Source of the DNA: a virus
Virus record (IMG/VR): IMGVR_UViG_3300025864_000058
Coordinates: 1 to 21,147 of that record
DNA: 21,147 bases
Strand: one strand, 5' to 3'
The notes below the pieces were generated by a model, which did no database searches, was not told the DNA's origin, and was given only the letters and a program-made list of their open reading frames with translations. This document shows, one piece after another, positions 12,529 to 21,020 of the stretch (its first letter is position 1; each line of letters opens with the position of its first letter). The translations under genes were made by a program, and so were the position numbers.

Positions 12529-14292
12529 TTGCGCCACTACTCAACCCGCAAAGAAGTGAGTACCGAGTTCATCAGATCAGCCGTAAATTCAGCCTCAATT
12601 AATAAAGCTGTTATCCAAGAAAAGCAGCTTAATTATATTCTCAACTCCAAACTTCAGGAAGATCGCTTTGATACTGAGTACCTAAAACAGTGGGCCGATA
12701 GAAAATGCCAGTCAGATGATGCCTTTTTAAACTGGGTTAAATCAATCTTCAAAACCGAGAACTTCCTGACATTTTTCAAATACCTTCGATTCCCCTTACC
12801 GTCAACAAAAATCATTCATAACAGGATTGAGCCTCAGTTAATGAGAGTGTTCAATGCTGAAGATGCCAATTTTACCTATGATGTAAAAGGCCGTGACTTT
12901 GCAGACTTTGAAGAAGATTTGGAAGTGAAGCGTTTTAACCGGAATATCTTTGACCGATTGCTTTACAAACATAATAGCCTGATTGTCGCAGACCTCGACC
13001 CGCTGACGCCTAATAAACCGTATCGCTATTTTATTGACATTACAGACGTTAAATCGCTGGAAGAAAAAGACGGGAAAGTAACCCGTATTGCTTTTAAAGG
13101 ATGTGTTACGGAGACAGAGCCGGGAGAAGAAACGGAAGCCGAAACAGGATACATTTACATTGACTCGCAGGTTTACTCGTTTTACGATGACTCAATGGAA
13201 TTAATTCGAGAGGTTGCGCATGATTTAGGATATTGCCCGGTACATTTCATTTCACCTAAAAAATACAACGATGACTGCGTTGTAAGAGAGTCTCTATTTA
13301 CTTATGTTCGTGAAGAGATTGAAGAGTTCAACTTCATGAAAACCCTTCAGAGAATGACTGAGCCGAACGGAGCTATTCCTGTTGTTTCAAAGATTCAATC
13401 TACCAAAAAGAAAGAAGGCAGTGGCGGCCCGGAAGGCGAGCAGGATATCAATAAGATTATGGGGTCGGCAAAGTCAGATGTTTATAATCAAAATGTCAGT
13501 TTAGGAACTGGAGACCTTCAGCCTGGAACTATTCATGAGATACCGATAGACGCTATTCGTAGCGACGATGGATCAATTAACATGGATGCTGTTAAGAACT
13601 ATTTGAATTTTCACTATATTCCTATTGAGGCGCTGGATTACCTGAACAGACGTATTCAGGAACTGGAGCGCTCAATTGTCAGCACGATAGTAGGTGACGT
13701 TCTGGAAAGCAGCGAAGCAAGCAAAAATCAGGATCAAATCGCTAAGTCAATTTCTATTCTGGAAAATACTTTGATGTCTTTTGCTGAATCCTTAAACAGG
13801 ATCAGGAAATATTCAGATCGTGATATGCTTTGTTTGAAATACGGAAGCAAGTTGGTTAACGAGGTGTTCATTCATTATGGTACCGATTTCTTTTTGGACT
13901 CCCAAAGTAAACTATTCGAAGATTTAGGAAAAGCGCCAAATACTTTGGAGCGCAAAAATATCATAGTCAGGATCAGTCAAAACAGGTATAAGAATAATCA
14001 GGATCAGATGAGCAGGCAGAAACTTCTCTATGATTTGATGCCCTATGTTTCGGATATTGACTTTGACAAAGCGATTGCGCAACAGATAGTTAATCCTGTT
14101 AACAAAGAATATCAACTAAGATTTAACTATTGGATTGATCAATTTGAAGCATATTACGGAAATATTGTGCAATTTTACAAAGACATGGAAATATCAAAAG
14201 CTGAGAAGCTGGTATTGATAAATAATTTAATCACCGATTTGATTAATAAACAATTAATTGTAAAACAAAATGAACCGAGTAATTTGGCTTAA
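12529..14292 (+). CDS. Portal protein
   Basis: About 587 residues, the size of a portal, placed between the terminase and scaffold-capsid genes. Visible features are the 'FFKYLRFPLPSTKIIHNRIEPQ' region, the aromatic stem-like block 'KPYRYFIDITDVKSLEE' and a long helical C-terminal part (about 360-580). Portals form the dodecameric ring through which DNA enters the prohead and to which the tail joins. The start is uncertain: there is no upstream ATG in this frame, and TTG at 12529 is the first usual start codon. The gene overlaps its downstream neighbour by 23 bases. Confidence 0.85.
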   Translation: MRHYSTRKEVSTEFIRSAVNSASINKAVIQEKQLNYILNSKLQEDRFDTEYLKQWADRKCQSDDAFLNWVKSIFKTENFLTFFKYLRFPLPSTKIIHNRIEPQLMRVFNAEDANFTYDVKGRDFADFEEDLEVKRFNRNIFDRLLYKHNSLIVADLDPLTPNKPYRYFIDITDVKSLEEKDGKVTRIAFKGCVTETEPGEETEAETGYIYIDSQVYSFYDDSMELIREVAHDLGYCPVHFISPKKYNDDCVVRESLFTYVREEIEEFNFMKTLQRMTEPNGAIPVVSKIQSTKKKEGSGGPEGEQDINKIMGSAKSDVYNQNVSLGTGDLQPGTIHEIPIDAIRSDDGSINMDAVKNYLNFHYIPIEALDYLNRRIQELERSIVSTIVGDVLESSEASKNQDQIAKSISILENTLMSFAESLNRIRKYSDRDMLCLKYGSKLVNEVFIHYGTDFFLDSQSKLFEDLGKAPNTLERKNIIVRISQNRYKNNQDQMSRQKLLYDLMPYVSDIDFDKAIAQQIVNPVNKEYQLRFNYWIDQFEAYYGNIVQFYKDMEISKAEKLVLINNLITDLINKQLIVKQNEPSNLA

Positions 14293-14815
14293 AACCGCAC
14301 GGGTGTACGCTACGGACAGCGACATGACGGCGAAGGTGGAAAGATCCACAGTGAAATTAGAGGATGGAGATAACTGGAATAAATTCATCCGGTACGCTCC
14401 GTTAAAAGGTTACAAGAAAGATGAACCACCTTATGTTGAAAAGGTGATGGAAAAGAAAGAGGGCAAATGGGTTGTGATTGATCCGCAACCATGGATTGAC
14501 CAGCTCAATGAAGTATTGGCTATCAAACCAATGGCAAATGAAAAGATTGACTTCAAGGCGTTGGCAGAAAGACAGGCTAATGAGCTGAAGGAAACAAAGG
14601 CCGGATTAAAGGCAATGGAGGAAAGGATGAGGGCGTTGGAAGCAAAACCAGCTATTCAACCAAATATTGATGAGGTTACCGGATCCGGGCCGGAAAATAT
14701 GATTGAGCCTGTATTGAGAAATCAGGACGGTAAGGAAATTACCGGATCAGAGGAAGTACCTACGGCAAAAGCTCCAATCCAACACCGGACAAAACCAGCA
14801 ATAAAACGCAAATAG
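14270..14815 (+). CDS. Hypothetical virion-region protein with coiled coil
   Basis: A 181-residue basic protein overlapping the portal gene by 23 bases. Residues 1-85 look globular (RVIWLKTARVYATDSDMTAKVERS ...). Residues 92-130 form a short coiled coil (ERQANELKETKAGLKAMEERMRALEA). The tail is Pro/Lys-rich and disordered. Position between portal and scaffold suggests a capsid or internal protein, but the family is unknown to me. Confidence 0.65.
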   Translation: MNRVIWLKTARVYATDSDMTAKVERSTVKLEDGDNWNKFIRYAPLKGYKKDEPPYVEKVMEKKEGKWVVIDPQPWIDQLNEVLAIKPMANEKIDFKALAERQANELKETKAGLKAMEERMRALEAKPAIQPNIDEVTGSGPENMIEPVLRNQDGKEITGSEEVPTAKAPIQHRTKPAIKRK

Positions 14816-14817
14816 CC

Positions 14818-15138
14818 ATGAAATCAATGAAAAATTATAATATGTTCGCGATGATGGCATTAATGTTTGCATCTACGGCTAATTTGTTTGGGAATCCAAA
14901 AGGAATAAAATCATCTTCGCTCCGATCTAATAAAACGCGATCATCAGGCCCAATTGATAAAAGGACATACGAAAGCCGAATGCCACTTGAAGCAGGAAAT
15001 GGAAGTAAGTTATTTTCCTTTAAAACAAAATTCGGGATTGCATCTATTCATGCCGACAATTCTAATTCAGCGGCAAAACACTTAAGGAAATTGATTGGTG
15101 AGAGGTTTGGTTTTAGAACATCAATAGTATCTTATTAA
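14818..15138 (+). CDS. Hypothetical protein with N-terminal hydrophobic segment
   Basis: A 106-residue basic protein two bases after the previous stop. Residues 9-24 (MFAMMALMFASTANLF) are hydrophobic and could be a signal or membrane segment. The rest is Ser/Arg/Lys-rich and ends in a helix (NSAAKHLRKLIGERFG). Function unknown; the location among head genes suggests a virion or assembly role. Confidence 0.6.
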   Translation: MKSMKNYNMFAMMALMFASTANLFGNPKGIKSSSLRSNKTRSSGPIDKRTYESRMPLEAGNGSKLFSFKTKFGIASIHADNSNSAAKHLRKLIGERFGFRTSIVSY

Positions 15139-15160
15139 ACGCAAATAATCCTAAAAGACT

Positions 15161-16060
15161 ATGGAATTTACAACAGAATTTATTACAGAAATAGGACTTT
15201 CTGACGATCAAGCAGCAAAGTTAAAAGAAGTAACTACTTCGCACGAAGCGGAGTTAAAACAGGCATGGGACGGCAAGGCAAACGAGAACGCCGAGAAGAT
15301 TATCCAGGGAGCAGCCGACCGGGTGCAGTCAATCACAGGCATCCAAAGGGAACCAGCGCAAAAGTTAGGTGATTACCTTTCCTTTGCAAGTGAGAATTAT
15401 TTCAAGGGTCAAAAATCGGCCCTTCAGCAAAAAGAACTCGAACTCGAAAAGAAGATCAAAGAAGGTGGAGGCGATCCGGTGCTGAAAGGTCAACTTGAAA
15501 AAGTGAGCGGTGAGCTGGACTTGTTGAAACAAAAAGAGGCGAAGTTTTCCGACTACGAAACGAATGATTACAAAAGTAAACTCGAAGCAACCCAACAGCA
15601 AATGACTGCAATGGAGTTAAAGGTAGCTTTTGCAAACGTCAAACCCGCTTTTCCTGACACGATTAATCAGTATGAAGCTAAAGCGAAATGGAAAGACTTT
15701 CAAGACGTCATTACGGCGGCCTATAACATCAAATTAAACGATGAAGGCGAAGCGATGGCAATTGATAAGACCAATGAATACAAGGTTGTAAAACTGTCTG
15801 ATTTGGTCACCAATGACAAGAATATTTCTGAACTGGCAAAAGGTCGGCAGGCTGTCGGACTTGGATCAGGTTCAAAACCAAATATCAAAGTGGATGGAGT
15901 ACCATTTGAGATTCCCGACAATGCAACACCAGAGGAACGCAACAAGGCAATAAAAGAATATTTGACCGTAACGCTTCAACTGGCAGCAACATCGAAGGAA
16001 TATGCAACAAAATACTCCGAATTTAACACAAAACTACTGGAAAAGACTCCTAAAAAATAA
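15161..16060 (+). CDS. Probable capsid scaffolding protein
   Basis: A 299-residue acidic, helical protein immediately before the major capsid gene, the normal place for a scaffold. Residues about 10-45 and 85-155 are coiled coil (QQKELELEKKIKEGGGDP..., GQLEKVSGELDLLKQKEAKF). The C-terminal 40 residues are basic and helical, like the capsid-binding tail of known scaffolds. Scaffolds guide procapsid assembly and then leave or are degraded; the zincin at 12120 is one conceivable protease. The call rests on position and composition. Confidence 0.75.
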   Translation: MEFTTEFITEIGLSDDQAAKLKEVTTSHEAELKQAWDGKANENAEKIIQGAADRVQSITGIQREPAQKLGDYLSFASENYFKGQKSALQQKELELEKKIKEGGGDPVLKGQLEKVSGELDLLKQKEAKFSDYETNDYKSKLEATQQQMTAMELKVAFANVKPAFPDTINQYEAKAKWKDFQDVITAAYNIKLNDEGEAMAIDKTNEYKVVKLSDLVTNDKNISELAKGRQAVGLGSGSKPNIKVDGVPFEIPDNATPEERNKAIKEYLTVTLQLAATSKEYATKYSEFNTKLLEKTPKK

Positions 16061-16077
16061 GCATAAAACTTAAAAAC

Positions 16078-17157
16078 ATGGCTTATTTATCGAATACCGT
16101 TTTAAACGACTTTCAAGCACTCGAAGCCCAAAACGAAAAGTTAGAAGGCAATTATGGGATGCTTGACATGGTCAGGGATAGCACAGCGAGGGTTGACTAT
16201 GTTCCGCCTTCCGTTGCTCAGGCCCTAAATACTGTTTCCGCTTCACGTCTTGCGAAATTGCCGGTAATGAAGGATCAAACTGTCACCGTTACCACAACCC
16301 CCGGTTTCTCAAACATCCCGGTGAACATTGGCGAAAGTGACACGTACTATTTCACCGCTTTTGACATTTTCTCAGGGTTCAGGCTTTATCCTGCCTCTTT
16401 TGAAAACAACCAAATTGACGGCGCATGGTGGAGGGATCAAATTACCCGCAACGTACTCAAAGCAATGGCAGTCGTAAAAGACGACATTGTAGAGACTGTA
16501 CTTGAAGCCCGCAAATCAAGGCTTTTGAACTTTTGTACTCAGGTTTCTCAGGGTGATGGAACTTTTGTATTTGACGCCGGTAGCGATACTTTAGGTATCA
16601 ACAAGGCAGCTCAAAAGGATACGATGTTTTCTTATCTGAACGAACTGATGAAAGCTAACCAATTGGCTGGTAATTACAGGATCGTAACAAGCCCGGGTGG
16701 TTTGTTGGTTTCTGAAACTGAAGGTTTCAAATATCAAACCCAACAGTCAAAGGATTTACTTTGGTCACAGAGTGCAATTCCTGCCGATCGCAGGTACGCT
16801 TCTAATCAACTTTCTCCCGGATCAGACAACTTCACTGGCTTCCTGATGCGCGATGGTGCAATGGGTATCTATGAAAACTGGCCGTGGGACTTCCGCACTG
16901 GTACTGTCGTAGCCAACAAAAAATGGTCAATCGCAGACGTCGAAATGCCTTACATCAAATCACGTCCTAACCTGTTTATAAATACCGAAGCTACTGAGGC
17001 TACATCCATTGTAAGCCCTACCACTGATTCAAATTTGATCATGACTCACTTTGAGGAAATGGCTATTTGGGATCGGTTCTATGTAGTTTATCGTTACAAC
17101 TCTGATTTGGACACAAGGGTTAGCGATGTTGTGAAAATCAAAGGTTTAACCACTTAA
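16078..17157 (+). CDS. Major capsid protein
   Basis: A 359-residue protein with the length and composition of an HK97-fold capsid protein, directly downstream of the scaffold-like gene. It begins with a helical N-arm (LSNTVLNDFQALEAQNEKLEG). Residues 57-95 form an E-loop-like beta region with many Thr residues. The long central helix segment (RDQITRNVLKAMAVVKDDIVETVLEAR) fits the HK97 spine. The aromatic block 'GAMGIYENWPWDFRTG' near residue 260 and the C-terminal 'MTHFEEMAIWDRFYVVYRY' are typical of Bacteroidota phage capsids. It forms the icosahedral shell. Confidence 0.9.
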   Translation: MAYLSNTVLNDFQALEAQNEKLEGNYGMLDMVRDSTARVDYVPPSVAQALNTVSASRLAKLPVMKDQTVTVTTTPGFSNIPVNIGESDTYYFTAFDIFSGFRLYPASFENNQIDGAWWRDQITRNVLKAMAVVKDDIVETVLEARKSRLLNFCTQVSQGDGTFVFDAGSDTLGINKAAQKDTMFSYLNELMKANQLAGNYRIVTSPGGLLVSETEGFKYQTQQSKDLLWSQSAIPADRRYASNQLSPGSDNFTGFLMRDGAMGIYENWPWDFRTGTVVANKKWSIADVEMPYIKSRPNLFINTEATEATSIVSPTTDSNLIMTHFEEMAIWDRFYVVYRYNSDLDTRVSDVVKIKGLTT

Positions 17158-17167
17158 TACTGACAAA

Positions 17168-17620
17168 ATGAAACATTATAAAGCTCTGGCTGATCAATCA
17201 GTAATTGAGGTTCCGGGGATACTTGATTCCGAGGCAATGATTAACGGAAACCCTACAACACTAACGGCAAATTATTCCGTGGTTGCTGCCGATAATGGTA
17301 AAACTTTTTTAATTGCAACCGACGCAAAGGTTATCACTCTGCCTGCAACGATTGCAGGATTCAAGTTGAGAGTAATCAACTTCGGAGCGGCTGGCAATAA
17401 CATCGTAACTATTTCACCGGCTGCCGCTGATGGAATTTCTGGAACATTTAAACTTGCAGCTACTGTTGTCACCGATGCAGGGGTGGTAAATAAAGACATT
17501 ATCAACACGAAGGCAACCGCCACTTGTGGGGATTATGTTGATCTTTTGGGATCAGGCGTTACAGGGACTAAAGCATGGTTGATCGTTGGATCAGCCGGTA
17601 TTTGGGCCGTTGAAGGTTAA
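17168..17620 (+). CDS. Beta-rich capsid decoration or head-fibre-like protein
   Basis: A 150-residue protein ten bases after the capsid gene. Residues 33-93 carry the pattern 'YSVVAADNGKTFLI ... ITLPATIAGFKLRVINFG ... NNIVTISP', a beta-sandwich motif common in phage decoration and fibre proteins. The protein is rich in Gly, Ala, Thr and Val. Position right after the capsid gene suggests it decorates the head surface. A short fibre is the main alternative. Confidence 0.7.
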   Translation: MKHYKALADQSVIEVPGILDSEAMINGNPTTLTANYSVVAADNGKTFLIATDAKVITLPATIAGFKLRVINFGAAGNNIVTISPAAADGISGTFKLAATVVTDAGVVNKDIINTKATATCGDYVDLLGSGVTGTKAWLIVGSAGIWAVEG

Positions 17621-17632
17621 TAAATTCCAATT

Positions 17633-18781
17633 ATGGCAACTTTAGCTTTTGCAGAAGATTTTACGTCTGACATTCTGTTAGACTCCGATTTGTTGGGGGC
17701 TCCCGATTCTGGTTTATTCTGGAATCGGGGGGTTCACCCGATAGTGACTTTAGATAATTTACTCGCGATGTTACCAAGTTTGACCGCTACTTTTGCGGCT
17801 TATTCAGCTTCTGTCACTTACTCAAAGTTTGAGGCAAGTCGCAGACGGGCAGATGTGGTGACGTATCAAAATAAAATCTATCGGTCGCTATTGGACACGA
17901 ACCTAAACCATGTACCCGGAGCGACAGGATCGGTGACGTATTGGCTGGAAACTACCCTACCAAGTTTGAAGGTAAAATCCTTTATTTGGTCGGTTGAAGA
18001 TAATGTCACTTCTGCACTTTCGCTAAATCGCAAGCTGATTGAAAACCAGTATATCTACAATTTAGGATCAAAGCTAAACACACTCTCAAATGATTGGTCG
18101 GGTTGGGCCTTTGAGCCGAAAGGTTCAGATTACGTCAAAATCAGGATTAATCAAATGAGCTTGCAGGCGAATACTTCCAGTCCTGTTAATGTCTTTGTAA
18201 TTAACCAGGGAGTTTTAAAAGCCACAATTGTACTGAATCCCAGCAATGGAATTCTAGCTTTTGAAGTGGCTCCCTATGTGATTTCCGGCAAAGGTCGCTT
18301 TATGTTCGTATTCGCTTCGCAAGATGTTTTTAGTGATGGTGCTTACAATGATCCTCTCAGATATGAAGGTTTTGTCTGTTATCCTGTTAATGGTATTGGT
18401 GACACAGCTGCAACGGCTGTTTATTCTGAAAACTACAATTCAAACGGTTTAAACTTCAATGTCTCTGCCTATCTGGATTCGAGTGTTTATCTTGATAATA
18501 ACAAAGTTGATTTCGCTAAATTCTATCAGGCTCAATTTGAGTTGGATTTTATGAAGCTGACAACTACCAACGCAAACACCGAAAGCAATAGAGAGCAAAG
18601 AAACCTGAACAATGACCGGACATTGGCACTGTTGGCAACTGAGGCACTTAATAATGAGCTGAACACTGTGGCACGTAATTACCTGCACCAGAAAAAAGAG
18701 GCCATTGACGCGATTAACAAGACGTTTGACAAATATCTCCAAGTCCCGGTTGGATGGGATGTAACACAAACAGTAATATGA
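17633..18781 (+). CDS. Virion structural protein with CBM-like patch
   Basis: A 382-residue protein lying 12 bases after the decoration-like gene. Residues about 75-104 (VVTYQNKIYRSLL ... VPGATGSVTYW) resemble the 'V-x-Y-x-x-x-x-Y ... P ... W' core of CBM5/12 carbohydrate-binding modules. The middle (about 150-260) is beta-rich, and the C-terminal 90 residues are helical. It could bind capsule or glycan, or be a neck or whisker protein. It is coupled to the next gene by an ATGA overlap. Confidence 0.7.
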   Translation: MATLAFAEDFTSDILLDSDLLGAPDSGLFWNRGVHPIVTLDNLLAMLPSLTATFAAYSASVTYSKFEASRRRADVVTYQNKIYRSLLDTNLNHVPGATGSVTYWLETTLPSLKVKSFIWSVEDNVTSALSLNRKLIENQYIYNLGSKLNTLSNDWSGWAFEPKGSDYVKIRINQMSLQANTSSPVNVFVINQGVLKATIVLNPSNGILAFEVAPYVISGKGRFMFVFASQDVFSDGAYNDPLRYEGFVCYPVNGIGDTAATAVYSENYNSNGLNFNVSAYLDSSVYLDNNKVDFAKFYQAQFELDFMKLTTTNANTESNREQRNLNNDRTLALLATEALNNELNTVARNYLHQKKEAIDAINKTFDKYLQVPVGWDVTQTVI

Positions 18782-19272
18782 GCAAAGGAATCGACATATC
18801 AATTGATGCACTTGTAGCAGACTTCACCGCTTATCTGTGGACTTCAAATGTAAGAGGCTTTTACGGTCGGGTGTTCAGAAATGAACGCAACGGCAAAATT
18901 AGTCCTGAAATTTGGGTAACGCCAAACAATTACATCGAAGTTCTGAAAGATACTCAGAAAGATGCTCAATGTTTCTTTGATGTTCAACCCTCTATTGCGA
19001 TGATCGCTGATATTTGTACCGCTGATGTCTGGCTTTGTGTTATGGTTAACCTTCAAAAGTTATACCCTACTCTTACCAGACAGGATGCAACAGAGCAGGC
19101 GCATGAAGATGTTAAAGACCTTTTGATGCAAAGTCAATTTGAGATCAAAGGACTCATTACTGGGATAACTGGATTTTCAACCTATGATTGGGGTGAATCG
19201 GCTTTTGCGGATATGTCGCCTCATTACCTATTTAGATTTAATTTACAAACAATTTACACAAATACACTATGA
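18778..19272 (+). CDS. Probable tail completion / neck protein
   Basis: A 164-residue protein starting at the ATG that overlaps the previous stop as ATGA; an in-frame start eight codons earlier lies inside the previous gene. Its size, mixed alpha-beta pattern (GRVFRNERNGKISPEIWV, TADVWLCVMVNLQKLY) and place between capsid genes and the tail-tube-like gene fit a tail terminator or head-tail connector. No specific motif proves this. It overlaps the next gene by four bases. Confidence 0.6.
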   Translation: MSKGIDISIDALVADFTAYLWTSNVRGFYGRVFRNERNGKISPEIWVTPNNYIEVLKDTQKDAQCFFDVQPSIAMIADICTADVWLCVMVNLQKLYPTLTRQDATEQAHEDVKDLLMQSQFEIKGLITGITGFSTYDWGESAFADMSPHYLFRFNLQTIYTNTL

Positions 19273-20159
19273 CAACATTTAAATATTCAGGTAACGGGGC
19301 GAGCAAAGCACTCTTAAAGGACGTGAAAGGCCTCATTATCCTTAACAAAAACACCTCGCAAACTGTAGCGGTAGGTAAAACTATTGCAGGCTGGAAGGCT
19401 CTTATTTGCCCTGCCACGACCGCAGCGATTAAGGCAACCTACATAGACATTGCACGTGGTTTTGAGACAAAGACAAAGGCCGCTGAAATGGTTACTTCTA
19501 ATACCGGATTTGAGGAAAAGACAAAAGATTTTGCACCTCAGTTCATTGCTTATGGCCATTTATCTTATGCTGATTATATGGCATGGTTTGCGTCCGACGG
19601 GATGGAAGTTGATTTTATTCCTGTTCTGGAAGATGGGAAACAGATTCACCCGCTTACTTCTGCTGGTTTACAGATTGGATTTTGTGGCCGTTTGATTATT
19701 ACCAATTTTGACCTTCCAAAAGCAGGCGGAGCAGAAAAAGCAAAATACGCTGAATTTACGGTCATATTCGATGACGTTGAGCAGATGAAAAATGCTGTTA
19801 TCACAACTCCAGCATTCACTCGAAAAGAACTTGAGGCTATTGTTCCGGTAGGGTTAAATATCGAAGTCGTAACTGCATATGAAAGTTTAGGCGGTACTGT
19901 CGTTGTTAAGGCTACTCAAAGAGCTACGGGATTACCATACTCAGGATTAACCACAACATCCGAGTGGGAGGTAGTTTCTATCAGTGGCGACACTGGCGGG
20001 GCTGTTACCACTGTTAGCGCAACAAGTGCCGCTTTGGGTATTTATACTTTGACGGTATTAAACACTACGCCAAAGATGACAGCAGACTTTGAAATTCAGG
20101 CGGTGAAAGTTGCCACCGATATCGTTTATCTTTCTAACGTGCTTAATATCCCTGTATAA
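19269..20159 (+). CDS. Probable major tail (tube) protein with Ig-like C-terminus
   Basis: A 296-residue beta-rich protein in the usual tail-tube position. Residues about 1-190 form the likely tube domain, with 'GLQIGFCGRLIITNFDLP ... AEFTVIFDDVEQM' near its end. Residues about 195-296 (VVTAYESLGGTVVVKATQR ... SEWEVVSISG ... GIYTLTVLNTT) look like a bacterial Ig-like surface domain fused to the end, as in other tail-tube proteins. Ig domains decorate tails and may aid cell-surface contact. Its stop overlaps the next start (TAATG). Confidence 0.75.
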   Translation: MTTFKYSGNGASKALLKDVKGLIILNKNTSQTVAVGKTIAGWKALICPATTAAIKATYIDIARGFETKTKAAEMVTSNTGFEEKTKDFAPQFIAYGHLSYADYMAWFASDGMEVDFIPVLEDGKQIHPLTSAGLQIGFCGRLIITNFDLPKAGGAEKAKYAEFTVIFDDVEQMKNAVITTPAFTRKELEAIVPVGLNIEVVTAYESLGGTVVVKATQRATGLPYSGLTTTSEWEVVSISGDTGGAVTTVSATSAALGIYTLTVLNTTPKMTADFEIQAVKVATDIVYLSNVLNIPV

Positions 20160-20356
20160 TGGCACAATTCGGCAAAGTACACGTAAAGGATGACAATCAT
20201 TGGGATGAATGGAGCTGGGAAGACTTTCTGAGTTTCTATAAATCTTCATTGAAAGGTCATTGTACGGAAACACACGAACAGGTAGCGAAAGCTCTTGGCG
20301 TTGTTATTCCTGAAAAAGTCAAACCTGATAAGGTAAAACCAGCCGCTGAGGCTTAA
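20159..20356 (+). CDS. Small tail-region protein
   Basis: A 65-residue protein sharing one base with the tail-protein stop. A Trp-rich stretch (NHWDEWSWEDFLSFYKSS) is followed by a helix (HEQVAKALGVVIPEK) and a Lys/Pro/Ala-rich tail. Tail-chaperone genes often lie here, but the size and sequence do not show one. Followed by a terminator-like hairpin. Confidence 0.6.
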   Translation: MAQFGKVHVKDDNHWDEWSWEDFLSFYKSSLKGHCTETHEQVAKALGVVIPEKVKPDKVKPAAEA

Positions 20357-20365
20357 ACAAAATAG

Positions 20366-20396
20366 GGTGTTACGAGAGATTGTGGCACCTTTTTTA
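20366..20396 (+). terminator. Intrinsic terminator-like hairpin
   Basis: GGTGTTAC (20366-20373) pairs with GTGGCACC (20382-20389) at all eight positions, two as G-U, around an eight-base loop, and is followed by seven T residues (20390-20396). This is a good intrinsic terminator. It lies inside the structural block, so it probably lowers expression of later tail genes relative to capsid and tail-tube genes. Confidence 0.75.
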
Positions 20397-20421
20397 TTCG
20401 AATTAAAAACAAAAAAGTGAA

Positions 20422-20577
20422 ATGGAAACGAAAAAACAAAGAATGGAATCAGATGAATTAAAAGCGATTTCAAAAGAATTACAAAGGATTAATATGCTTA
20501 TCAGCAAGGCACTTGAAAATTATCCAAAGTTGATTGACTTGCATGAAAAAATGAAAATGATTGATGTTGTAAAATGA
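20422..20577 (+). CDS. Hypothetical small protein (51 aa)
   Basis: A 51-residue charged helical protein (METKKQRMESDELKAISKEL ..., INMLISKALENYPKLIDLHEKM) that ends in an ATGA overlap with the next gene. It is the first gene after the terminator-like hairpin. Function unknown; the overlap and unbroken frame support it. Confidence 0.6.
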   Translation: METKKQRMESDELKAISKELQRINMLISKALENYPKLIDLHEKMKMIDVVK

Positions 20578-21020
20578 GTAGAATCCTTGACATACAGAAA
20601 AAGAGCAATCAGTACATGGCGCAATTTTCGGCTAATGTCGTTCGTGTAATTGAGTCAAACGAGAAAATCATGATAGAGATGAACCGGGCACAAATGATGA
20701 ATTCTAAAGGATCGCAGGATAATCCATTAATCCATCGAAGTACTAAATCGGAATATTTAACAAAGCCTTATGCAAAACGAACAGGTAAAAGCAAACCGAA
20801 TTTATTCGTTAGTGGAGACTTCCAGAATGGCATGCAAATGTTTGTACCGTCCGAAAAGGAATATTTCATCAGTTCAAAAGATTATAAAAGCGGGTACCTG
20901 GAAAAGAATTATGGATACGATAAAAGTATTTTTGGCGTACCGGTATCTAAACAGCCTGCCGCAAAAGCGAAAAATGACGCGGACATAATCAATGATTACA
21001 AAAAATTCGTATTCGGATGA
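20574..21020 (+). CDS. Hypothetical tail-region protein
   Basis: A 148-residue basic protein with ATGA overlaps at both ends. The N-terminal 40 residues are helical. The pattern 'KPNLFVSGDFQNGM ... YFISSKDYKSGYLEKNYGYDKSIFGV' resembles phage morphogenesis proteins that carry a 'G-D-F-x-x-x-M ... I-x-S-x-D-x-K ... YG-x-x-I-F-G' core. Role in head-tail joining or tail assembly is plausible but unproved. Confidence 0.65.
   Translation: MSRILDIQKKSNQYMAQFSANVVRVIESNEKIMIEMNRAQMMNSKGSQDNPLIHRSTKSEYLTKPYAKRTGKSKPNLFVSGDFQNGMQMFVPSEKEYFISSKDYKSGYLEKNYGYDKSIFGVPVSKQPAAKAKNDADIINDYKKFVFG

Noticed and set aside
18449-18811. 120-codon minus-strand frame rich in Cys and Leu
   Set aside because: Antisense shadow of the structural gene at 17633; no promoter or start signal on that strand.
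19450-19695. 81-codon overlapping frame in the tail-tube-like gene
   Set aside because: Out-of-frame shadow with Leu/Arg-biased composition and no start signal.
20770-20988. 72-codon overlapping frame near the right end
   Set aside because: Lies within the better-supported gene at 20574-21020, which is tiled by ATGA overlaps on both sides.
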